A DNA stretch of 21,222 nucleotides from an uncultured Clostridia bacterium (lineage in GTDB: Bacteria > Bacillota > Clostridia > Christensenellales > UBA1242). The notes under the pieces were generated by a model. It did not search any database. It saw only the letters and a list, made by a program, of their open reading frames with translations, and had not been told where the DNA came from. Position numbers and translations under genes: made by a program. Below are positions 15,949-21,222 of this stretch, one piece after another. The stretch is from positions 1 to 21,222 of the forward strand of contig CANQWP010000004.1 of the NCBI GenBank assembly GCA_947627585.1, in the 5' to 3' direction. How positions within the stretch are numbered: the stretch's first letter is position 1; each line of letters opens with the position of its first letter.

Positions 15949-16410
15949 TTAAACAATTTGATTTTTGAAATATTCTTTTTTTAAAAATTTTAATTGATTT
16001 TTTTTGTTCTCCAAAACAATTTTCAATTTCTCTTTCACTGCCTGATTTTCAACTTTGGACAAGGCGCTTTTCAAGTCCAAAATGTTGATTTCCAAAAGTT
16101 CAATGTCGGCCAAAAACATCCTTCCGGAGTCTTTGACATAGTTCACGCTTCTTGCAGAGACAAATTTCCTTGACGAAGAAAAAAATTGTGGATCTCCACC
16201 CATGTCAATCAAAATTTGGCTCAAAATTTTGCAATTTTCGACCTCTTTTTCAAACAAATTGAAAAAACATTGCTCAAAATTCTCAATATTTTTGTTGATT
16301 TCAAACTGATATAAAAATTGCAAAAGCAACGTCGTGCAACCATTCGTGCCCGCATACAAATTTTGCACCAAACCCATGTAATATGAGTTTGCGCCATATT
16401 CTTTTTTCAC
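15949..16410 (-). CDS. Ferritin-like four-helix protein with apparently lost metal ligands
   Basis: This is a 153-residue, largely helical protein. It resembles the small ferritin-like proteins common in Clostridia (rubrerythrin/Mn-catalase-like fold), with helix 1 YAGTNGCTTLLLQFLYQ (19-35), helix 2 FEKEVENCKILSQILIDMGGDP (53-74), VNYVKDSGRMFLADIELLE (89-107) and helix 4 at about 124-146. In active members helices 2 and 4 carry E-x-x-H, and helices 1 and 3 each give a Glu. Here helix 2 reads E56-V-E-N59, helix 4 reads NKKNQ and helix 1 has Thr; only the helix 3 Glu looks kept. It is probably a non-catalytic relative; this alignment is from memory. The start is taken as GTG 16408-16410 without a clear Shine-Dalgarno; ATG at 16377 is an alternative. 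It lies 47 bases after the pseudouridine synthase, probably co-transcribed. Confidence 0.75.
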   Translation of the reverse strand: MKKEYGANSYYMGLVQNLYAGTNGCTTLLLQFLYQFEINKNIENFEQCFFNLFEKEVENCKILSQILIDMGGDPQFFSSSRKFVSARSVNYVKDSGRMFLADIELLEINILDLKSALSKVENQAVKEKLKIVLENKKNQLKFLKKEYFKNQIV

Positions 16411-16457
16411 ATAATTTTTTATGCTTTTCGAAAAATTTATGTGACACGCAAATCTTT

Positions 16458-17279
16458 TTATCTGTTTTCAATTTGCTCCCATTTGGGGAACTTTTGAAAT
16501 TCTTTAAAATTCAAACTTTCAATGCCGACAAAATCAAATTTCAAGCAAAAACACGCCAATTTTTGCCGTTTTTCGTGAAATTTTTTATTGTTTTCATTTG
16601 AGCCATATTTCCCGTCGCCAATGATTGCATGCCCAAGATGAGCAAGATGTGCTCGAATTTGATGCGTTCGCCCCGTCAAAAGTTCAACTTCAACAACGCT
16701 GCTCTCTTTTCCGTGTTTGAGCGTTTTGATTTTTGTGGAAATTGGAAGTGCGCCTTTGACAACCTTGTCAAAAATTTTCACTTCCGCTTTTTCCTCGTCC
16801 TTCAAAAGAAAGGCATCAAACTGCTTGTCAACAACAAAGTCTCCGACCACTTCTGCGACATAAAATTTGTGAATTTTGTGATTTTTTAGAGCTTTTTTTA
16901 GCATGACAGCCGTTTTTTCATTTTTCGCAAACATCAAAAGCCCTTCCGTATTTCTGTCAAGTCGGTGCACAGCAATCGCTTTCAAAACTTTTGAAAGACC
17001 CCTCTCGCCGTCAGTTTCAATGCCGGAAAACTTATAGACAATCACCACATTTTCATCTTCAAAAACTTTTTCAAACTTTTTTTCAAGCATGTCGTCGCTG
17101 AAAAACACTGTCACCGCCTGTCCGGCGTGCACAAGAGAGTTTTCTTTTGAGACCTTTCCGTCAATTTTGACATCTTTGTTGCGCAACATTTTGCAAACAT
17201 CGGCAAAAGAAAAGCCAAAATCTTGCAGAATTTGGACCAATTTTTTGTCTTTTTCGACTATTATTTCCTTTTTGTTCAT
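16458..17279 (-). CDS. RluA-family pseudouridine synthase with N-terminal S4 domain
   Basis: A 273-residue enzyme isomerises uridine to pseudouridine in rRNA. Residues 1-60 look like an S4 RNA-binding domain (LVQILQDFGFSFADVCKMLRNKDVKIDGK). The catalytic motif HRLDRNTEGLL near residue 128 carries the invariant Asp; the usual Ser of the T-S-G motif is Glu here. The C-terminal motif LLTGRTHQIRAHLAHLGHAIIGDGKYG is textbook RluA/RluC/RluD. The usual K-P-x-G motif reads YKFSG. The frame stays open 42 codons upstream, but family length, a TATAAT box in that extension and the start at MNKKEIIVEK favour ATG 17277-17279. No Shine-Dalgarno precedes it and the promoter abuts the ATG. The exact rRNA target cannot be told from sequence. 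Confidence 0.93.
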   Translation of the reverse strand: MNKKEIIVEKDKKLVQILQDFGFSFADVCKMLRNKDVKIDGKVSKENSLVHAGQAVTVFFSDDMLEKKFEKVFEDENVVIVYKFSGIETDGERGLSKVLKAIAVHRLDRNTEGLLMFAKNEKTAVMLKKALKNHKIHKFYVAEVVGDFVVDKQFDAFLLKDEEKAEVKIFDKVVKGALPISTKIKTLKHGKESSVVEVELLTGRTHQIRAHLAHLGHAIIGDGKYGSNENNKKFHEKRQKLACFCLKFDFVGIESLNFKEFQKFPKWEQIENR

Positions 17280-17286
17280 ATAGATG

Positions 17287-17315
17287 ATTATATCTCTTTT
17301 CTCATTAATTTGCAA
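17287..17315 (-). promoter_or_regulatory. SigA-type promoter of the pseudouridine synthase gene
   Basis: Leftward, TTGCAA (17310-17315), a 17-base spacer and a perfect TATAAT (17287-17292). The predicted start is 17280, one base before the ATG at 17279, so the mRNA would be leaderless or nearly so. It lies in the 74-base gap shared with the divergent yabP, for which I see no clear promoter. Confidence 0.7.
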
Positions 17316-17353
17316 AAGGAAAAGGCCAAGACAACTCAAAAAGGAGCAAAAAA

Positions 17354-17602
17354 GTGGAAAACATTTGCATTGAGGATCGAAAAAAACTGACGATCGTGGG
17401 CGCAACGCGCGTTGTTTCTGCCACCGACACGCAGGCCGTGGTGGAAATTGGAGGAAGCAACTTCATCATCACCGGCACAAGCTTGGAAGTGACAAAACTT
17501 GATTTAGACAACAAAGAAGTTTGCTTTTCGGGCGTGATTAACGGAATTAAATATGCCCAAAAGTCGGAAAAAGGGAATTTGATTAAAAGGCTGTTCAAAT
17601 AA
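17354..17602 (+). CDS. yabP: Sporulation protein YabP
   Basis: This is an 82-residue YabP/YqfC-family protein, needed in spore coat or cortex assembly in Bacillus and made in the mother cell. It shows the family pattern: IEDRKKLTIVGATRVVSATDTQAVVEIGGSNFIITGTSLEVTKLD in the beta-rich core, then VCFSGVINGIKY and the closing KGNLIKRLFK. The start is GTG at 17354 with AAGGAG seven bases upstream, and the length is typical. It is the first gene of the only plus-strand operon in the window, directly followed by yabQ after one base, the same pair order as in Bacillus. Transcription by the mother-cell factor SigE would be expected from the family, but I could not find a convincing SigE promoter in the short gap. 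Confidence 0.93.
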   Translation: MENICIEDRKKLTIVGATRVVSATDTQAVVEIGGSNFIITGTSLEVTKLDLDNKEVCFSGVINGIKYAQKSEKGNLIKRLFK

Positions 17603-17603
17603 G

Positions 17604-17981
17604 ATGCTTTATGAGGCGCTTTCCCAACCGGCAATTTTTCTTTGGCTGACACTTGGCGGTTTTGCCGGCGGGATTCTTTTTGATTTGAAAAACATTTTTC
17701 TTTCATTTTTTCACAAGAACAAAATTTTGTCGCAAATTTTGCTGTTTTTTGCAGCATTTTTTGCATTTTTGTTGTGTTTTTTCTTGAATTTAAAGACAAA
17801 TTATGGTGAATTTCGAATTTTTCCAATTTTCGCCTTTGCGCTGGCGTTTGCAATTGAAAGATTTTTTGCGCAAAATTTTCTTGCAAAACCTTTCGCGAAA
17901 TGCTACAATAAAATCAAAGGAAAAATCGATGAAAGAAGAGCAAAAAAGTCCAAAAATCAAGTTGAAAGTGCGCCAAATTGA
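17604..17981 (+). CDS. yabQ: Spore cortex biosynthesis protein YabQ
   Basis: This is a 125-residue membrane protein of the YabQ family, which in Bacillus localises to the forespore membranes and is needed for cortex formation. Three hydrophobic segments lie at about residues 9-29 (AIFLWLTLGGFAGGILFDL), 41-63 and 69-88, followed by a basic tail (KIKGKIDERRAKKSKNQ). The G-G-F-x-x-G-x-x-F-D-L signature at the end of the first helix is typical. It is shorter than the Bacillus protein (about 175 residues). It starts one base after the yabP stop, so translation is probably coupled, and the next gene begins inside its last 53 bases. Confidence 0.88.
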   Translation: MLYEALSQPAIFLWLTLGGFAGGILFDLKNIFLSFFHKNKILSQILLFFAAFFAFLLCFFLNLKTNYGEFRIFPIFAFALAFAIERFFAQNFLAKPFAKCYNKIKGKIDERRAKKSKNQVESAPN

Positions 17982-18318
17982 AGAAACAGAGAGCAACGAG
18001 GCGTTTGACGAACAAAAACAAGTTTCACAAACTGAAATTCAACAAGAAATTGGACAGACTGATGGATCTCAGCCTGTTCAAAAAATCATAATTCACGATC
18101 AGCGTCAAAAAGACGAAGAAAAAGAAGAAAACACTGCTGAAAATGCAAAAAAGCATTCTGTTTTTCGAATTACAGCCATTGTTTTGACAATTTTGCTTGT
18201 GATTGCCATCATTGTTGAGGTCGCAGTCATGATTTGGCTCAAAAGCGGAACTGATGACTTGAAAAACAAAAATGACAAAATTCCGCAAACAGAAAGTTCA
18301 ATTTCTGTGTCAATATGA
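17929..18318 (+). CDS. Single-pass membrane protein in the divIC position, function unknown
   Basis: This is a 129-residue protein. The start is ATG 17929 with AAAGGA eight bases upstream, overlapping the end of yabQ by 53 bases. The first 85 residues are very polar and rich in E, Q and K (KIKLKVRQIEETESNE..., KDEEKEENTAENAKKH), followed by one membrane helix (about 88-110, ITAIVLTILLVIAIIVEVAVMIW) and a short tail. In many Bacillota divIC, a membrane-anchored coiled-coil division protein, follows yabQ. Here the part after the helix is under 25 residues (KSGTDDLKNKNDKIPQ...), too short for the DivIC/FtsB coiled coil. It is either a strongly altered relative or an unrelated replacement. A terminator follows. 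Confidence 0.78.
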   Translation: MKEEQKSPKIKLKVRQIEETESNEAFDEQKQVSQTEIQQEIGQTDGSQPVQKIIIHDQRQKDEEKEENTAENAKKHSVFRITAIVLTILLVIAIIVEVAVMIWLKSGTDDLKNKNDKIPQTESSISVSI

Positions 18319-18322
18319 AAAG

Positions 18323-18349
18323 AAAAATGCTTTTTTGAGCATTTTTTTT
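18323..18349. terminator. Bidirectional terminator between the yabPQ operon and cvpA
   Basis: The stem AAAAATGCT/AGCATTTTT (9 bp, 6-base loop, 18323-18346) is followed by T residues on the plus strand. On the minus strand the 3' arm also ends in TTTTT. It lies 4 bases after the plus-strand operon and 11 bases after the end of convergent cvpA. Confidence 0.82.
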
Positions 18350-18360
18350 GATAATTTCTC

Positions 18361-19026
18361 TCAATAAATCATGTTTACGATTTTTGCAATCAAGTTGTTA
18401 TATAAAAAGTTTGAAATGCTGCCGCTTTTGACAAATTCCAAAAGGCCATCGTTCAAAAGCACGTTTGCCAAAATTGAAAGAACCGCAAAGACAATTCCAA
18501 ACACAAAAACACCCTTCAAAAGTCCGACAAGTCCGCCCAAAATGCGATTTCCAATTGAAAATCCGCATTTTTTTATGATTTTGTTCAACAAAAATCGCAA
18601 TATTTTCAAAAAAACTTCCAAAATGATAAAGATCAAAAGAAAAGTGAGCAGTCTTGTCAAAATGTTGGACAAAGTCGGCGCAAGAATTTGCCCGGCAGAG
18701 AGCGCACCGTCAAAAGTGATGTTTTCAAAAAGTTTCGTGACAAAAACTGAGAAAATCGCCCCAATGCTTGAAAGCGAAAGTGCCGATTGAAATTCTGAAA
18801 GGCTCGAAAACTTGCCTGGGACAATTCCGTCAATCAATTTTTTTATTGTCTCAAAAACCGCTCCGCCGGCATAGTTTTGAACGGTCGGCAAAAAGACTTC
18901 CGCAAGTTTCCAAGAAACAATGGCGACAAAAAACACGCCCAAAAGCGAAAAAATCATGGACAAAAAGCCTTTCAAAAAGCCACGGACAGAATAAAACGAC
19001 AAAATGCCAAACAGCACAAAGTCCAT
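18361..19026 (-). CDS. cvpA: CvpA family membrane protein
   Basis: A 221-residue integral membrane protein of the CvpA (colicin V production) family. The N terminus MDFVLFGILSFYSVRGFLKGFLSMIFSLLG has the family pattern of a hydrophobic helix, R-G-x-x-x-G-F, then a second helix. Later hydrophobic segments are at about residues 85-100, 120-145 and 160-185, and the motif GNRILGGLVGLLKGVFVFGIVF matches the conserved C-terminal helix of the family. The region in between (PTVQNYAGGAVFETIKKLIDG) is longer than in E. coli CvpA (162 residues), as is common in Bacillota. I chose ATG 19024-19026 from the family pattern; an ATG 13 codons upstream (19065) is possible, and neither has a clear Shine-Dalgarno. 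It stands alone between two terminators. The biochemical role of the family is poorly defined. Confidence 0.82.
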   Translation of the reverse strand: MDFVLFGILSFYSVRGFLKGFLSMIFSLLGVFFVAIVSWKLAEVFLPTVQNYAGGAVFETIKKLIDGIVPGKFSSLSEFQSALSLSSIGAIFSVFVTKLFENITFDGALSAGQILAPTLSNILTRLLTFLLIFIILEVFLKILRFLLNKIIKKCGFSIGNRILGGLVGLLKGVFVFGIVFAVLSILANVLLNDGLLEFVKSGSISNFLYNNLIAKIVNMIY

Positions 19027-19131
19027 GCCACGATTTTTGCCATTTTTGCACAAAATTAAATCCATCTTTCATCAAAAATGTTTTAAAAAATTAAGAAACA
19101 CGCCTTTCCCCGCTCTTTTAAAAATAAACAA

Positions 19132-19157
19132 AAAAACGCCGTTTTTGTGGCGTTTTT
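19132..19157 (-). terminator. Rho-independent terminator of pflA
   Basis: On the minus strand AAAAACGCC/GGCGTTTTT (9-bp stem, 8-base loop, 19132-19157) continues into further T residues. The 5' arm begins at the last base of the pflA stop codon. The reverse direction also ends in TTTTT, so it may act on both strands. Confidence 0.88.
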
Positions 19158-19867
19158 CAGTTTTTTAAAAATTTTTCCAAGCGTTTGCATTTTTGTTTGT
19201 CCATGTTTGGCGTGTCTTGAAGTTTATACGGGATTCCCAAACTTTCATATTTTTTCTTTGCCATGTCATGATAGGGCAAAAGTTCAGTTTTCTCGACATT
19301 TTTAAGCTTTTTTGCAAACTTTTTTAGTCTCAAAACGCTCTCTTTTGTGTCGTTATAGCCCGGCACAATCACTTGCCTGAGCCACAATTTTTTGTTTTTT
19401 TGCTGACATTTTTTCAAAAAAACGCGAAATTTGTCCATTTTTTGCTCAACAAGCGACAAATATTTTTCCGCGTCAAGCTCTTTCACGTCCAAAATGACAA
19501 GATCGGTGTTGTCCAAAAGCTCGTCGCTTGCGCGGCCGTGACCGGAGGTGTCAAGACATGTGTGAATTTTCTCCGCTTTGCAAAGTTTGAAAACTTCGGT
19601 GACAAATTTTTCTTGCATAAGTGGCTCGCCGCCCGAAATTGTGACGCCGCCTTCGCCTTTGAAATATGGCAAATAGCGCTTGATTTTTTGCACAAGCTCT
19701 TCTGGCGTCATTTCAATCTTCTTTTCGCCGGCGTTCCACATTTCCGGATTGTGACAATAGGCGCATCGCAGCGGGCAGCCCTGCAAAAAAACCACGAACC
19801 GAACTCCCGGTCCGTCCACCAAGCCCATACTTTCAAAACTTGCAATGTTTCCTTTGATTTTTTTCAT
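19157..19867 (-). CDS. pflA: Pyruvate formate-lyase activating enzyme (radical SAM)
   Basis: This 236-residue radical SAM enzyme uses a [4Fe-4S] cluster and S-adenosylmethionine to abstract hydrogen from the glycine of PflB, switching it on without oxygen. The cluster motif is C31-P-L-R-C35-A-Y-C38, the SAM-binding GGEP is at residues 79-82, and LDTSGH and LWLRQVIVPGYND are typical of PflA. The N terminus GNIASFESMGLVDGPGVRFVVFLQGCPLRC is the standard family start, and no extra ferredoxin insert is present, as expected for a true PFL activase. The start is ATG 19865-19867 with only a weak Shine-Dalgarno (AGAGAAAAAT). It follows pflB after 143 bases of AT-rich DNA that hold a large hairpin. 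Confidence 0.97.
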   Translation of the reverse strand: MKKIKGNIASFESMGLVDGPGVRFVVFLQGCPLRCAYCHNPEMWNAGEKKIEMTPEELVQKIKRYLPYFKGEGGVTISGGEPLMQEKFVTEVFKLCKAEKIHTCLDTSGHGRASDELLDNTDLVILDVKELDAEKYLSLVEQKMDKFRVFLKKCQQKNKKLWLRQVIVPGYNDTKESVLRLKKFAKKLKNVEKTELLPYHDMAKKKYESLGIPYKLQDTPNMDKQKCKRLEKFLKN

Positions 19868-19886
19868 ATTTTTCTCTGTTTGAAAT

Positions 19887-19941
19887 AAATGCGAAAAAAT
19901 ATATTAAATTTTTGTATTTTTTTATGTTTTTTTTCGCATTT
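19887..19941 (-). promoter_or_regulatory. Long inverted repeat between pflB and pflA
   Basis: AAATGCGAAAAAA and TTTTTTCGCATTT form a perfect 13-bp stem with a 29-base, almost pure A/T loop, ending 19 bases upstream of the pflA ATG. No T-tract follows the stem on the minus strand, so it is unlikely to be a simple terminator. An mRNA processing or stabilising element that sets the pflB:pflA ratio is an inference. Confidence 0.45.
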
Positions 19942-20010
19942 TTTTGTTATTTTGTTTATTTTTTATTCTTTTTTTGAATTATTTTTTTTGAATTTCTTAT
20001 TCTTGTTTTT

Positions 20011-21222
20011 TCATCTTTTTTCGTGGAATGTTCGTGCAATCACCTCTTCTTGATGAGCGCGCGAAAGGCGATTGAAGTTGACGGCATAGCCCGACACGCG
20101 AATTGTCAGCGTTGGATATTTCCACGGGTTGTTCATGGCATCAATCAAAAGTTCTCGATTGAGCACGTTGACGTTGAGGTGCTGTGCTTTTTGCACAAAA
20201 TATCCGTCCAAAATGTTCACCAAGTTGTTTATGCGCGATTTTTCGTCATGACCAAGCGCATCCGGCACAATGGAAAACGTGTTTGAAATGCCGTCTTGGC
20301 AGCAGTTTTCATATGGAATTTTCGCCACAGAATTGAGGCTTGCCAGCGCGCCCGTGACGTCGCGATTGTGCATTGGGTTTGCGCCCGGGGCGAATGGCTC
20401 GCCCGACTTTCGCCCGTCCGGAGTTGCGCCCGTCTTTTTTCCATACATGACGTTTGACGTGATTGTCAAAATTGAAAGCGTGTGTTTTGCGCCGCGATAG
20501 AGTTTGTGTTTTTGGAGACATTTGAAGAAAAATTGTGCCACTTCAACTGCAATTTTATCCACGCGGTCGTCATCGTTTCCAAATTTTGGAAAATCACCCG
20601 TGGGCTCAAAATCGACAATAATTCCGCTCTTTTTGTCACGAATTGGCTTCACTTTGGCAAATTTTATTGCTGACAAACTGTCCGCCACCACCGAAAAGCC
20701 CGCCACGCCAAACGCCATAAGCCTTTCGACATGCGTGTCGTGGAGCGCCATTTGCTCGCGCTCATAGGCATATTTATCGTGCATAAAATGAATGATGTTC
20801 ATGGCGTCAACATATGTTTTTGCCACTTTTTCCAGCGTTTTTTTGTAGTTTTTCCACACTCTTGAAAAATTTAAAACTTTGTCAGTGCATTTTTCCAGGC
20901 CTTCCACCACTTGAACGCCGCTTTGCTCGTCAACGCCGCCATTGAGGGAATATAAAAGTGCCTTCGCGAGATTGCATCTTGCGCCAAAAAACTGCATTTG
21001 GCGGCCGACCTTCATTGCCGAAACACAGCAAGCGATGGCATAGTCGTTTCCATAAAGCGGGCGCATCACTTCGTCGCCTTCATATTGAATGGCGTCAGTG
21101 AGAATGGAAATTTTTGCGCAAAACTTTTTGAAGTTTGCCGGAAGTTTATCTGACCAAAGCACCGTCAAGTTTGGCTCTGGGCTCGGCTTCAAATTGATGA
21201 GTGTTTGAAGATAGCGAAACGA
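20011..21222 (-). CDS. pflB: Formate C-acetyltransferase (pyruvate formate-lyase), C-terminal part
   Basis: This glycyl-radical enzyme converts pyruvate and CoA into acetyl-CoA and formate in anaerobic fermentation. The frame enters from the right edge; 403 residues are visible of the usual 740-760. [22 protein letters not shown] is followed by the adjacent catalytic cysteines in [10 protein letters not shown] (visible residues 65-66), which separate true PFL from diol dehydratases and other relatives. [17 protein letters not shown], the QDGISNTFS region and the radical site RVSGYAVNF (Gly at 20089-20091) are intact. It ends in RTFHEKR. It is followed by its activase pflA in the same direction, the usual arrangement. 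The start and promoter lie outside the window. Confidence 0.98.
   Translation of the reverse strand, partial: SFRYLQTLINLKPSPEPNLTVLWSDKLPANFKKFCAKISILTDAIQYEGDEVMRPLYGNDYAIACCVSAMKVGRQMQFFGARCNLAKALLYSLNGGVDEQSGVQVVEGLEKCTDKVLNFSRVWKNYKKTLEKVAKTYVDAMNIIHFMHDKYAYEREQMALHDTHVERLMAFGVAGFSVVADSLSAIKFAKVKPIRDKKSGIIVDFEPTGDFPKFGNDDDRVDKIAVEVAQFFFKCLQKHKLYRGAKHTLSILTITSNVMYGKKTGATPDGRKSGEPFAPGANPMHNRDVTGALASLNSVAKIPYENCCQDGISNTFSIVPDALGHDEKSRINNLVNILDGYFVQKAQHLNVNVLNRELLIDAMNNPWKYPTLTIRVSGYAVNFNRLSRAHQEEVIARTFHEKR

Noticed and set aside
17280..17353. SigE-type promoter for yabP
   Set aside because: No pair of SigE-like -35 and -10 elements with correct spacing was found.
19868..20010. T-rich gap between pflA and pflB as a possible small gene or RNA
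   Set aside because: Nearly pure A/T, no frame of useful length and no structure other than the inverted repeat reported.

Overview
The window looks like a chromosome segment from a Gram-positive, endospore-lineage, anaerobic Bacillota, most likely a Clostridia-type organism. The evidence is yabP and yabQ (sporulation genes), pflB with pflA (anaerobic pyruvate cleavage), lipoproteins with classical lipoboxes and no outer-membrane genes, AT-rich intergenic DNA, and housekeeping genes of Bacillota type. Assignment below class would be guesswork. One uncultured gut lineage such as the Christensenellales is conceivable, but nothing here proves it.

Layout from left to right; everything is on the minus strand except 17354-18318. 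(1) 1-3089 is housekeeping: the N-terminal part of the replicative helicase DnaB (cut by the window edge), a small two-helix membrane protein with a near-consensus promoter abutting its ATG, and the ribosome-associated GTPase TypA/BipA. (2) 3191-3510 is a small XRE-type repressor with its terminator and two operator-like palindromes. (3) 3548-15774 is the accessory heart of the window: an 11.2-kb gene for a 3743-residue surface lipoprotein built from roughly 27 divergent beta-sandwich repeats and capped by a GLUG/beta-helix-type domain, followed by a 286-residue lipoprotein that also carries a C-terminal membrane helix. (4) 15835-17315 holds an RluA-family pseudouridine synthase followed by a ferritin-like protein whose metal ligands appear lost. 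(5) 17354-18349 is the plus-strand yabP-yabQ operon with a third, unrecognised membrane protein in the place where divIC usually sits. (6) 18361-21222 holds cvpA, then pflA and the C-terminal half of pflB.

How the parts may work together: PflA installs the glycyl radical on PflB. YabP and YabQ act in spore-coat and cortex assembly. TypA, DnaB and the pseudouridine synthase are general machinery. The giant lipoprotein and its smaller neighbour probably form one cell-surface module, with the big protein anchored by lipid at its N terminus and reaching outward. A strong inverted repeat encloses the start codon of the second lipoprotein and could control how much of it is made relative to the giant. 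The XRE gene lies downstream of this pair, and a 9-base half-site from its own promoter region reappears in the leader of the giant gene, so it may be the local regulator. Two genes (at 1151 and 17279) have good SigA-type promoters placed so that transcription should start at or one base before the ATG, which suggests leaderless mRNAs.
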